A stretch of DNA of 64,000 nt from Oscillospiraceae bacterium (lineage in GTDB: Bacteria; Bacillota; Clostridia; Oscillospirales; CAG-382), in assembly GCA_015063785.1 (NCBI GenBank), contig SVTM01000001.1:62001-126000 (forward strand), read 5' to 3'. Numbering within the stretch: position 1 is the stretch's first letter; each line of letters starts with the position of its first letter. The translations under genes were made by a program, and so were the position numbers. The notes beneath the pieces were generated by a model. It was not told the origin of the DNA and did no database searches. It saw only the letters and a list, made by a program, of their open reading frames with translations. Of the stretch, positions 28,930 through 38,443 are shown piece by piece.

Positions 28930-29754
28930 ATGTCTATCAAAACCAACGAAAAAGACTGCACACTATGGCAGTTGCCAATCATTGGAAGTTTCAAAAGTAT
29001 GTCTTACTGTATCAAGACGCCTGACGGACAACATTTTGTTATTGACGGTGGAGATTCTCCCGAAACCGAGTATCTTGTTCAGTTTATAAATGACAATCTT
29101 CAAGGCAGGGTTGATGCTTGGTTCGTCACCCATCCTCACAAATCACACGTTGGAGCTTTCATCAATATTATCAACGGAAAACTCGTGAGTGTAAAGAAGA
29201 TCATTTATTCTTATCTCGACCCCGAGATCATTGCAAAGCGAGATATTTCCTGCGTTCAAGATATTGAAAACTTCAACAGCGCCATAAAAGCATCAAAAAT
29301 CCCGTCGTTGCGTGTCAGAAACGGGGACAGATTGAAGATCGGCAAAAACATCGTAAAGATTATAGGCGCAGAATCCCTTGATTCTGATCGCAATTATCTT
29401 AACAACATCGGCGTTATTTATAAGTTCAACTTCAAATCTGCATCTGTTTTGTTTCTCGGAGATGCAGGATACGAAGCCGGTCTTTCGCTTCTTTCAGCCT
29501 TTAAGGACGAGCTGAAGAGTGATATACTTCAGATGGCGCACCACGGTTTTTACGGTGTATCCCACGAACTTTACAGTATAATATCACCGGATATCTGCTT
29601 GTGGCCAACCAGAAAAGAAATTTGGCCTGACGGCAAAAATATTCTGACCAGCGAGAGCAACGACATCAAGTCTACATATGATCATATGTGTTCTCTTGGA
29701 GTTTCAGAACACTATATTTCAGGAATCGACGGACTTTCAGAAATACATTTCTAA
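28930..29754 (+). CDS. MBL-fold (ComEC-C-terminal-like) metallo-hydrolase
   Basis: FVIDGGDSPETEYL; WFVTHPHKSHVGAF; VLFLGDAGYEAG; DILQMAHHGFYG. Confidence 0.8.
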   Translation: MSIKTNEKDCTLWQLPIIGSFKSMSYCIKTPDGQHFVIDGGDSPETEYLVQFINDNLQGRVDAWFVTHPHKSHVGAFINIINGKLVSVKKIIYSYLDPEIIAKRDISCVQDIENFNSAIKASKIPSLRVRNGDRLKIGKNIVKIIGAESLDSDRNYLNNIGVIYKFNFKSASVLFLGDAGYEAGLSLLSAFKDELKSDILQMAHHGFYGVSHELYSIISPDICLWPTRKEIWPDGKNILTSESNDIKSTYDHMCSLGVSEHYISGIDGLSEIHF

Positions 29755-29761
29755 TAATAAT

Positions 29762-29790
29762 TGATCCCCTTGTCATAAACAAGGGGATCA
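29762..29790. terminator. bidirectional terminator
   Basis: TGATCCCCTTG-N7-CAAGGGGATCA. Confidence 0.7.
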
Positions 29791-29795
29791 GCTTT

Positions 29796-30695
29796 TTATA
29801 GACTCTTACCAATAAAAGCCGCACCAATAAGACCTGCATCACTTTTAAGCTTTGCTATTTTTACAGGAGTCGAACCTTTATAATACTTTGATATGTATTC
29901 CATAAGGAGTTCTTTATCGTTCGTTATTCCGCCCGCAAGGATGATCGCATCGGGTTGGAGAAGGGAACAGATCGATTCAATTCCGTCAACAAGATATTTT
30001 GCATATTTGTCAAGCACTTCTTTGGCGTCTGTTGCACCTTTTCTGATATAATCAAATACTGTTCTTCCATCAATGCTATCAATTTTATTTTTCATCTCGG
30101 AAGACATAAGGCCGTCGCTTTTTTTGACCTTTTCTTTTGTAAGTCTGACAAGTGCCGTTGCCGAAGCATACTGTTCGTAACAACCTCGCTTTCCGCAGGG
30201 GCAGGCGAGACCCTCGTGTCTGATAACGATGTGTCCGATCTCTCCGGCCAAACCTGTGCTACCCGTGAAAAGTTTTCCGTTAAGGATAATTCCGCCGCCA
30301 ACACCTGTGCCGATAGTGATCATAACGAAGTTCTCGGTGTCGGTTTGACCGTAAATGTATTCGCCGTATGCTGCACAGTTTGCATCGTTTGCAACGTACG
30401 TCTTGAAACCGGTTTTTTTCTCAACGTAGTCAACGACTGCGGTATGTTTAAAGGGAGTGTTTGCAGAACCCTCGATATAGCCTTTTTTGGAATCAACAAA
30501 CCCCGGGGCACCAATACCTATATAGTCAAAGGAATACTTTCCTTTCATATATTCAACAGCGTTACAGATATCATCAAGAACGGCGATGTCAGAATGTTGA
30601 TTTGTTGCAAAACTCGACTTTTCGATGATATTGAAGTTTTCGTCCACAATACCGTATTTTACCGATGTGCCGCCTATATCAAATCCGAGATACAT
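29796..30695 (-). CDS. ROK family sugar kinase
   Basis: YLGFDIGGTSVKYGIVD; GEIGHIVIRHEGLACPCGKRGCYEQYAS ROK zinc motif. Confidence 0.9.
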   Translation of the reverse strand: MYLGFDIGGTSVKYGIVDENFNIIEKSSFATNQHSDIAVLDDICNAVEYMKGKYSFDYIGIGAPGFVDSKKGYIEGSANTPFKHTAVVDYVEKKTGFKTYVANDANCAAYGEYIYGQTDTENFVMITIGTGVGGGIILNGKLFTGSTGLAGEIGHIVIRHEGLACPCGKRGCYEQYASATALVRLTKEKVKKSDGLMSSEMKNKIDSIDGRTVFDYIRKGATDAKEVLDKYAKYLVDGIESICSLLQPDAIILAGGITNDKELLMEYISKYYKGSTPVKIAKLKSDAGLIGAAFIGKSL

Positions 30696-30708
30696 ATTTT
30701 TTCACTCC

Positions 30709-31842
30709 TTATTTATAAAAGCTTCCGCGTATCATTATTTTTTCAATGTTGTATTCTTCATCAAGTACAAGAAGATCTGCACGTTTACCAACAGAAATAC
30801 TACCGCATTCTTCTGATATACCGCACGCGGTGGCGGGGGTGAGAGATGCCATTTTGAATGCGCTGTTTGCAGGAATGCCGAAATCTATTGCGTTTTTTAC
30901 ACAGTCGTATAAAGTTACCGTACTACCTGCGATAGTGCCATCAGAAAGATGCGCTTTTCCGTTCTTTACAAAAAAGGGAAGACCTGCAAGTGAATACTCT
31001 CCGTCTGCCATACCTGCTGCCCTTATTGAATCACTGATAAGGCACATTTTCTCGTCGCCGAGAAGCTTGTACATAATGCGAATAACAGCTTTGTCTATAT
31101 GGAATCCATCGCAGATAAACTCGCAGAATATTCCGTGTTCAAGTGCCGCTCCCACAGCTCCGGGTGCTCTGTGGAGCAAAGGTCTCATAGCGTTGAAGGT
31201 GTGAGTCATTACACTTGCGCCACATTCGATGGCACGGCATCCTGTGTCATAATCAGCATCTGTGTGACCTATCGAAACAGCACATTTTTGCGATATTTTT
31301 GAAATAAAATCATAAGCTCCGTCAAGCTCGGGAGCAACGCTTATAAGTTTTATTCCACCATCCGAGAGATCAAACAATTCATCAAACTCGCAAACATCTG
31401 GCAATCTCAGATAATCTGGGTTCTGAGCTCCTTTGCGTTCTTTGGAAAAATAGGGGCCCTCCATATGGATGCCGCCGATATTTGCACCTTTGTTTTCGCT
31501 TTTTGCTTTTGAAAGAAGTTCAATTGCCGTTTCCGTATCGATTTTTGCGCTAGTTGTAACGGTGGCAAGATAGGTTGTTACCCCGTGAGAAGCGTAAAAA
31601 TCACGCATTATTGATATTTCGTCCGAGTTTTGACAGTCTGCACTGTCAAGTCCCAAGCACCCGTGTGTATGTATATCCACAAGACCGGGCACAATTATCT
31701 TTCCGCCAAGATCAATAATTTCGCAATCTTCGTTCGGAAGATCTCCGACATAGCATATTTTATCTGCCGAAACACCGATATCCGCTATTACAAAAGAGAA
31801 GCTATCGTCAAGTATCGTAGCATTTTTAAGAACCTTATCCAT
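30709..31842 (-). CDS. nagA: N-acetylglucosamine-6-phosphate deacetylase
   Basis: VPGLVDIHTHGCLGLD; NIGGIHMEGPYFS; SIGHTDADY; MTHTFNAMRPLLHRAPG. Confidence 0.93.
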   Translation of the reverse strand: MDKVLKNATILDDSFSFVIADIGVSADKICYVGDLPNEDCEIIDLGGKIIVPGLVDIHTHGCLGLDSADCQNSDEISIMRDFYASHGVTTYLATVTTSAKIDTETAIELLSKAKSENKGANIGGIHMEGPYFSKERKGAQNPDYLRLPDVCEFDELFDLSDGGIKLISVAPELDGAYDFISKISQKCAVSIGHTDADYDTGCRAIECGASVMTHTFNAMRPLLHRAPGAVGAALEHGIFCEFICDGFHIDKAVIRIMYKLLGDEKMCLISDSIRAAGMADGEYSLAGLPFFVKNGKAHLSDGTIAGSTVTLYDCVKNAIDFGIPANSAFKMASLTPATACGISEECGSISVGKRADLLVLDEEYNIEKIMIRGSFYK

Positions 31843-32557
31843 GGTAAGCCTCTTTATCGCAAATCACCACAAGATCTCTGTGCACATTAAGCATAGTTGC
31901 AGGGCATAAAGTTGTGATTTTACCGGAAATCAGTTTACTTATGGCGTCATGCTTGCTTTTTCCGCAGGCGAGAAGGACAATTTTCTTTGATTTGAGGATG
32001 GTTGCTATACCCATGGTAAGAGCATTCTTGGGAACATCACCTGCAGAGGCAAAAAAACGTGAGTTTGCGCTGATGGTACTTTCCGTAAGACCCGTTTTGT
32101 GAGTATTTGAATACAGAAATTCATCCGGCTCATTAAAACCAATGTGACCGTTCTGGCCAATGCCGAGAATCTGAAGATCGATGCCGCCGAAAGAGGCGAT
32201 CTTGTTTTCATATTCTTCGCATTCCTTTTCAGCATCGCACGCTTCACCATTTGGTATATTTATGTTTGCTTCGGGGACATTTATATGCGAAAAAAGATGT
32301 TTTTTCATGAAAAAGTCATAGCTTTGAGAATTCGACTTTGAAATGGGGTAGTACTCATCGAGATTGAAGGTTGTAACTTCGGAAAAATCAACTTCTTTGT
32401 TGTTGTACATATCAACAAGAATCCTATACATCCCCTCGGGAGTAGAACCTGTAGCAAGGCCAAGAACAGCATTAGGTTTCATGTTGATCTGACTTGCAAC
32501 GATAAGAGCAGCTTTTTTTGACATTTCGTCATAGTTGTCACAAATAACGATTCGCAT
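31835..32557 (-). CDS. nagB: glucosamine-6-phosphate deaminase
   Basis: LGLATGSTPEGMYRIL; TFNLDEYYPI; LGIGQNGHIGFNEP. Confidence 0.95.
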   Translation of the reverse strand: MRIVICDNYDEMSKKAALIVASQINMKPNAVLGLATGSTPEGMYRILVDMYNNKEVDFSEVTTFNLDEYYPISKSNSQSYDFFMKKHLFSHINVPEANINIPNGEACDAEKECEEYENKIASFGGIDLQILGIGQNGHIGFNEPDEFLYSNTHKTGLTESTISANSRFFASAGDVPKNALTMGIATILKSKKIVLLACGKSKHDAISKLISGKITTLCPATMLNVHRDLVVICDKEAYHG

Positions 32558-32713
32558 ACCGATACCACCTTTCATAAATATTTTATACTAAAAACATTTC
32601 AATTTATTTGCACATTCCGTCATTATCATTGCACAAAATGATAAAAGATATTGATTTTAGGCGATTTATGAAATATAATACAAGTATAATTGATACAATG
32701 TGTGGTGATACAA

Positions 32714-33592
32714 ATGAGTTATTATATCGGAACAGAGCTTCAGGACGAGCTTATAATCGACAAAGTATATACTATCCATTATTTTGAATACGCAAAGGGA
32801 TTTGCTTTTAAAGGAGAAAGCCACGATTTCTGGGAATTTGTATATATCGACAAAGGTGAAGCTCAGGTTACAGCAGGAAACCACACCATGTCCTTGCCCC
32901 ACGGAAATATCATTTTCCATAAGCCGGGCGAATGGCACAACATCTGCTCGGAGGCTGCATCAAATTCTGTCATCGTCTCGTTTGAAAGTCATTCACCGGC
33001 TATGAGTTTTTTTGAAAACAAGATTCTACAGATCGGCAACATTCAAAAAAGACTTATTTCCAAGATTATCGCTGAACGCATAAATACTTTTGAAGGACCT
33101 CTCGGAGACCCATATGCCGCAAGACTTAACAGAAAAAAAGATTCACCCATCGGCTCCGAACAGCTAATAAAACAGTATATTTCCGAACTTCTGATACTTC
33201 TTATGCGAAATGATGACACCATGCAAATGACAACCTTTAAAAGTCACATAACAGACACCACATTTGACGAGATCGAGGCGTTTATGTCAAAAAACATCCA
33301 CCGCTCTCTTTCGCTCACGGAGATTGCATCTGTTGCAAACATTAGCGTTTCTTCGCTTAGAGAAATTTTCAGAACTAACGCCTCATGTGGAGTTATTGAA
33401 TACTTTATTAATATGAAGATAGAGCAGGCAAAAAGGTTTATACGCGATGACAACTACAATATAACTCAAATTGCCGAGCTTCTGGGGTACTCTGGACCGC
33501 ATTATTTTTCTCGTCAGTTCCGACAAAAAACCGGAATGTCGCCTTTGCAATATTCAAAGTCGATAAAATCGATGGTAAAAGAAGATATATGA
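32714..33592 (+). CDS. AraC family transcriptional regulator
   Basis: N-terminal cupin; C-terminal double HTH ...YNITQIAELLGYSGPHYFSRQFRQKTGMSPLQYS. Confidence 0.9.
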   Translation: MSYYIGTELQDELIIDKVYTIHYFEYAKGFAFKGESHDFWEFVYIDKGEAQVTAGNHTMSLPHGNIIFHKPGEWHNICSEAASNSVIVSFESHSPAMSFFENKILQIGNIQKRLISKIIAERINTFEGPLGDPYAARLNRKKDSPIGSEQLIKQYISELLILLMRNDDTMQMTTFKSHITDTTFDEIEAFMSKNIHRSLSLTEIASVANISVSSLREIFRTNASCGVIEYFINMKIEQAKRFIRDDNYNITQIAELLGYSGPHYFSRQFRQKTGMSPLQYSKSIKSMVKEDI

Positions 33593-33598
33593 TCTCAC

Positions 33599-33632
33599 AA
33601 AATCGACCCGTCAGTCATGGCGAGTCGATTTT
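33599..33632 (+). terminator. intrinsic terminator
   Basis: AAAATCGAC...GTCGATTTTTTT. Confidence 0.65.
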
Positions 33633-33803
33633 TTTCTAAAAATAGGATAAATATCAGATATTTTGTAATTTTTTTGCTTAATGAATAAATTTTCTATTGA
33701 ATTATTGCAAAAAAAGTGATACAATTTTATTCGTGATATTTTTTGTATATGTCACAATTAGCTTTGTTTAAAGAAATTCACATATAAAGAGAGGTTGTTA
33801 TTT

Positions 33804-35003
33804 ATGACAAGCAAAGAAAGAAGAGTCGGCACAGTATCGCGCGGAATACGTTGTCCAATCATTCGCGAAGGCGACGATCTTGCAAAGATAGTTGCAGACA
33901 GCGTGATTGAAGCGGCAGAATGCGAAGGTTTTGAACTACGAGACAGAGATGTTATTTCCATCACTGAATCAATCGTTGCACGCGCACAAGGAAACTATGC
34001 TTCTGTTGATGACATCGCCGCCGACGTCAAAGAAAAACTTGGCGGAGACACGGTCGGCGTAATTTTCCCCATTCTTTCGAGAAACCGTTTTGCAATCTGC
34101 CTTCGAGGTATTGCAAAAGGTGTTAAAAAGGTAGTTCTTATGCTTAGTTATCCTTCTGATGAAGTTGGAAACGAACTTGTAAGCCTTGATAAGATAGACG
34201 CCGCCGGTGTAAATCCTTATTCCGACGTACTTACACTTGAAAAATATCGTGAACTTTTCGGCGAAAACAAACATGAGTTCACAGGTGTTGACTATGTTGC
34301 ATATTATGGAGATCTTATCCGCGAAATGGGCGCAGAAGTTGAAATAGTTTTTGCAAACCAGGCAAAAGCTATCCTTGATTATACAGATTGCGTCCTCACG
34401 TGCGATATCCACACACGCGCACGTACAAAGAGAATCCTCAAGGCAGCGGGTGCTAAGATTGTTTGCGGTCTTGATGATATTCTTACTGCTCCCGTAAACG
34501 GTAGCGGATGCAACGAAAGCTATGGCCTTCTTGGTTCGAACAAATCAACAGAAGACAAGATCAAGCTTTTCCCCAGAGAGTGCAAGCAGCTTGTTCTTGA
34601 TATTCAAAAGAAGATTTTTGATACAACAGGCAAGCATGTTGAAGTAATGGTATACGGCGACGGAGCTTTTAAAGATCCCAAGGGAAAAATATGGGAGCTT
34701 GCAGACCCTGTTGTTTCTCCTGCGTTCACAGATGGACTTGTTGGTACCCCCAATGAGCTCAAGCTTAAATATCTTGCCGACAACGATTACAAAGATCTTT
34801 CGGGTGAAGAGCTTAAAAAAGCTATCTCCGAAAGTATCAAAGCAAAGGGTGACAACCTTGTCGGAAACATGGCTTCTCAGGGCACGACCCCCAGACAGCT
34901 TACCGACCTTATCGGTTCGCTCTGCGACCTCACATCCGGCTCGGGCGACAAGGGAACTCCCGTTGTTCTTGTACAGGGATATTTCGATAACTATACAAAC
35001 TGA
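33804..35003 (+). CDS. coenzyme F420-0:L-glutamate ligase (CofE) family protein
   Basis: Homology by eye to CofE-type proteins: VISITESIVARAQGNYASVDDIA; LTCDIHTRARTKRILKAAGA; VMVYGDGAFKDPKGKIWELADP. Confidence 0.7.
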   Translation: MTSKERRVGTVSRGIRCPIIREGDDLAKIVADSVIEAAECEGFELRDRDVISITESIVARAQGNYASVDDIAADVKEKLGGDTVGVIFPILSRNRFAICLRGIAKGVKKVVLMLSYPSDEVGNELVSLDKIDAAGVNPYSDVLTLEKYRELFGENKHEFTGVDYVAYYGDLIREMGAEVEIVFANQAKAILDYTDCVLTCDIHTRARTKRILKAAGAKIVCGLDDILTAPVNGSGCNESYGLLGSNKSTEDKIKLFPRECKQLVLDIQKKIFDTTGKHVEVMVYGDGAFKDPKGKIWELADPVVSPAFTDGLVGTPNELKLKYLADNDYKDLSGEELKKAISESIKAKGDNLVGNMASQGTTPRQLTDLIGSLCDLTSGSGDKGTPVVLVQGYFDNYTN

Positions 35004-35033
35004 AATATGCGAATAATGCAGGAGGCAAACACT

Positions 35034-36020
35034 ATGAAAATGAATAGCAATATTCGTCCCGATTCAATGGAAAGAATCACAACAAAAGAACTGGCAGATG
35101 CTTTTATCGACGAGCAGATTGCTTTAATTCGCGAACAGGTTGGCGACAAGAAAGTTCTTCTTGCCCTTTCGGGTGGAGTTGACTCGTCTGTTGTTGCCGC
35201 ACTTCTTATCAAAGCTGTTGGCAAGCAACTCGTGTGCGTACACGTAAACCACGGACTTATGAGAAAAGGGGAGAGCGAACAAGTTATCGAAGTTTTCCGT
35301 AATCAACTTGACGCCAATCTCATCTACATAGATGCCACAGACAGATTTCTTGACCTTCTCGCAGGCGTTGATGAACCCGAAAAAAAGCGCAAAATCATCG
35401 GTGGAGAATTTATCAAAGTCTTCGATGAAGAAGCAAGCAAGCTTGAAGGCATTTCCTTCCTTGCGCAGGGAACGATTTATCCCGATATTCTCGAGAGCGA
35501 CGGCGTAAAGGCTCATCACAACGTTGGTGGACTTCCCGAAGATATGCAGTTTGAACTCTGCGAACCTATCAAGCTTCTTTACAAAGATGAAGTAAGAGTT
35601 GTTGGTAAAGCCCTCGGCCTTCCTTCTTCTATGGTCGACCGTCAGCCTTTTCCGGGACCCGGTCTTGGTGTAAGATGCCTCGGTGCCATCACTCGTGATA
35701 GACTTCACGCTCTTCGCGAAGCAGATGCAATCCTTCGTGAAGAATTTGATCTCTGTGGCCTTGCAGGCAAGGTATGGCAGTATTTCATCGCAGTTCCCGA
35801 TTTCAAGAGCGTTGGCGTTCGCGACAGCAAGAGATATGAAGGTTGGCCCGCTATTATCCGTGCCGTAAATACAACCGACGCAATGACTGCTACTATCGAA
35901 GAAATCCCTTACGAAGTTCTTCATAAGATCACAAACCGCATCACAGCAGAGGTTGAAGGTATCAACCGCGTTCTCCTCGACCTCACTCCCAAGCCTGTTG
36001 GCACAATTGAGTGGGAATAA
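35034..36020 (+). CDS. guaA: GMP synthetase, ATP-pyrophosphatase/dimerisation part only (no glutaminase domain)
   Basis: KKVLLALSGGVDSSVVAALL PP-loop; QGTIYPDILESDGVKAHHNVGGLP; RQPFPGPGLGVRCLG; PVGTIEWE C-terminus; no class-I GATase module in the ORF. Confidence 0.9.
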   Translation: MKMNSNIRPDSMERITTKELADAFIDEQIALIREQVGDKKVLLALSGGVDSSVVAALLIKAVGKQLVCVHVNHGLMRKGESEQVIEVFRNQLDANLIYIDATDRFLDLLAGVDEPEKKRKIIGGEFIKVFDEEASKLEGISFLAQGTIYPDILESDGVKAHHNVGGLPEDMQFELCEPIKLLYKDEVRVVGKALGLPSSMVDRQPFPGPGLGVRCLGAITRDRLHALREADAILREEFDLCGLAGKVWQYFIAVPDFKSVGVRDSKRYEGWPAIIRAVNTTDAMTATIEEIPYEVLHKITNRITAEVEGINRVLLDLTPKPVGTIEWE

Positions 36021-36171
36021 TACTATAAGGTTTTTAAGTGCCTTGAAGCCTTATTCCAAGCCACTTTTTCATATTTTGCGATTTAGTGTTTCAATAACTT
36101 TTGAGCGTAATTAACACTGCCGCGGCAAATGTTAGCCGCGCAAGCTCTGTTTAAAAAGAAAGACAAATTAT

Positions 36172-36765
36172 ATGGAATTCAAAGAAAAACTACAAGAATT
36201 GAGAAAACAAAAAGGGATAACTCAAGAAGATCTCGCAGAAGCCTTATACGTATCGCGGACTGCCATATCAAAATGGGAATCGGGCAGGGGATATCCAAAC
36301 ATAGAATCATTAAAAGCAATATCAAAATTCTTTGGTGTGACAATAGATGTTCTTCTGTCCGGCGAAGAATTGCTTGACGTAGCGGAAAACGACAGTAAAC
36401 AAAAAGAAACTCATATCCGCAACATCTTGTTTGGACTTTTGGATATCAGCGTATTGATTTTGTTTTTCTTGCCTTTTTTCGGTCAAAACATAGGCTCTCT
36501 TATCAAGGAAGTTTCTCTTTTGTCAATTGAAGGTATTTCAAATTACCTCAAATTTATATACACCGCGTCGGTTTTTCTGATAGCGCTTTGCGGCATTTTC
36601 ACTCTTGCTTTTCAAAATTCAAAAAAATCACTCTGCACAAAAACATCTTTGTTGCTAAACTTTGTCGGAGTAATTATTTTTATTGCAGGTTCTCAACCGT
36701 ATGCAGCTGTATTTCTCTTTATCCACCTTTCGATCAAAGCTTCAACACTTATAAAATTGCGATGA
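36172..36765 (+). CDS. XRE-family HTH regulator with C-terminal TM segments
   Basis: LQELRKQKGITQEDLAEALYVSRTAISKWESGRGYPNIESLKAISKFFGVTIDVLL then hydrophobic helices. Confidence 0.85.
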   Translation: MEFKEKLQELRKQKGITQEDLAEALYVSRTAISKWESGRGYPNIESLKAISKFFGVTIDVLLSGEELLDVAENDSKQKETHIRNILFGLLDISVLILFFLPFFGQNIGSLIKEVSLLSIEGISNYLKFIYTASVFLIALCGIFTLAFQNSKKSLCTKTSLLLNFVGVIIFIAGSQPYAAVFLFIHLSIKASTLIKLR

Positions 36766-36871
36766 CACGAAAGGTATCATCAATGTGAAGCACCGATTCT
36801 TTCATTTTCTCCCGTTTCATTTTAGAATGTGTTAAGGCGAAAGCCTAATACATACAGAAAAGGTGATAAAA

Positions 36872-37528
36872 ATGAAAGAAAAAAAGACGTGGCTGAAACT
36901 TACAACAATTTTTATTGTTTTGTTTATGTTCTGGACACTTGCAGTGTGTTTTTTTGACGTTGGAGCTATAAGTCCCGAGCGATCAAAAGTGGGTTTTGCA
37001 TACATTAACAAAGCTGTACACGACTTCACAGGGGTAAATTTTTCATTGTACATTTTAACAGATTGGCTCAGTTTTGTTCCGATTTGCTTTGTTGCAGGGT
37101 TTGGATTTTTTGGGTTCGCCCAATCGCTCAAAAGGAAAAGTCTGTTGAAAGTTGACAAGGATATTCTTTTGCTCGGAGTCTTTTATTTGATAGTCTTAAC
37201 CGTATTTTTATTTTTCGAGAAGCTGGTTATAAATTACAGACCAATTCTCATCAACGGCGTTGCCGAAGCATCATATCCTTCATCCACAACCATGCTTGTG
37301 ATCTGTGTAATGTCAAGTGCGGCAATTCAATTTAACAGGCGGATAAAAAAGAGAACTTTAAGACTTTTTATCAATCTTGTTATAGCCATTTTCACTATTT
37401 TTATGGTGGTTTGCAGATTGCTGTCAGGTGTTCATTGGTTCTCTGACATCATCGGCGGTGCATTGATAAGCACGGGACTTGTTTCGGGCTATTACTGTTC
37501 GATATGTGCAACAGAAAAAAGAATATAA
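36872..37528 (+). CDS. PAP2-family phosphatase
   Basis: NYRPILINGVAEASYPSSTTMLV; RLLSGVHWFSDIIGGALIS. Confidence 0.85.
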   Translation: MKEKKTWLKLTTIFIVLFMFWTLAVCFFDVGAISPERSKVGFAYINKAVHDFTGVNFSLYILTDWLSFVPICFVAGFGFFGFAQSLKRKSLLKVDKDILLLGVFYLIVLTVFLFFEKLVINYRPILINGVAEASYPSSTTMLVICVMSSAAIQFNRRIKKRTLRLFINLVIAIFTIFMVVCRLLSGVHWFSDIIGGALISTGLVSGYYCSICATEKRI

Positions 37529-37568
37529 GTTGCATTTTACAAAAAACGAAAATCGAGGTAGATTATAA

Positions 37569-38093
37569 ATGAAAAAAATAATCGTAATCGGCAGCCCGGG
37601 AGCCGGCAAAAGCACTTTTTCAAGAAAACTGTGCAAGGTATGTGATATTCCGATTTTTTATCTCGATATGATATGGCACAATCCCGACAAAACAACCGTT
37701 TCAAGAGAAGAATTTGACAGCAGACTTTCCGAAATTCTGAAGCGTGACAATTGGATAATTGACGGAAACTATTCCCGCACGCTCGAAACCCGTTTAAAAG
37801 AATGCGACACCGTCTTTTTGTTTGATATTCCTTTATCAGAATGTCTCTCGGGAGTTGAAAGCAGAATAGGGAAGTCAAGGCCCGATATGCCATGGGTCGA
37901 AGAAGAGTTTGATGTGCAATTCAGACAGTATATATGCGATTTCCCGCAAAGCACACTTCCAAAAGTATACGAGTTGCTCAAAAACCACGCTAACAACAAA
38001 AGCATTACCGTATTCAGAACACGATCCGATGCGGACAATTTTGTAAAAGAGCTTGAAAATGCGTATAATTCTGATAATTCCGCAAAAAAATAA
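37569..38093 (+). CDS. P-loop NTPase, DNA topology modulation protein FlaR-like
   Basis: IIVIGSPGAGKSTFSRKLCKVCDIPIFYLDMIWHNPDKT. Confidence 0.8.
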   Translation: MKKIIVIGSPGAGKSTFSRKLCKVCDIPIFYLDMIWHNPDKTTVSREEFDSRLSEILKRDNWIIDGNYSRTLETRLKECDTVFLFDIPLSECLSGVESRIGKSRPDMPWVEEEFDVQFRQYICDFPQSTLPKVYELLKNHANNKSITVFRTRSDADNFVKELENAYNSDNSAKK

Positions 38094-38103
38094 AGTCAAA
38101 TTA

Positions 38104-38132
38104 TTGACAAGAGAATTTTTATGTGATATAAT
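38104..38132 (+). promoter_or_regulatory. consensus sigma-A promoter of the aspS-gatCAB operon
   Basis: TTGACA-N17-TATAAT. Confidence 0.8.
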
Positions 38133-38138
38133 CAATGT

Positions 38139-38390
38139 GTTAAAAGCTATGATGAAGACAGTAGTTTCGGTCAATCATTCGCAGAGAGCCGACGGTGGTG
38201 CAAGTTCGGCAATGACATCGGAATGAATAACACTTCGGAGCCTGCGGAAGAAAGCCTTTGGCAATTAGAACCGCACGTTCATCCCGTAAGGATGTTTGAG
38301 AGGATCGGTTTATCCGGTCAATTTGGGTGGTATCGCGGAAGTTTAGCCTTTCGTCCCATGTTTGTGGGCGAAAGGCTATTTTATTTTGTC
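38139..38390 (+). promoter_or_regulatory. T-box riboswitch upstream of aspS-gatCAB
   Basis: GATGAAGAC..., CAGAGAGCCGACGGTGGTGCAAGTTCGGC, tandem codons AAT AAC (38226-38231) before ACTTCGGAGC, T-box core GGGTGGTATCGCGG (38325-38338), terminator AGCCTTTCGTCCC...GGGCGAAAGGCT-ATTTTATTTT. Confidence 0.9.
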
Positions 38391-38443
38391 CGCACAAATA
38401 AAGTTTTAAATTTAAATTATAATATGTTTGGAGGATTTAACTT

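Noticed and set aside
36121-36140. CGCGGC-N8-GCCGCG hairpin after guaA
   Set aside because: Possible weak terminator, but no T-run; too little evidence for a regulatory RNA
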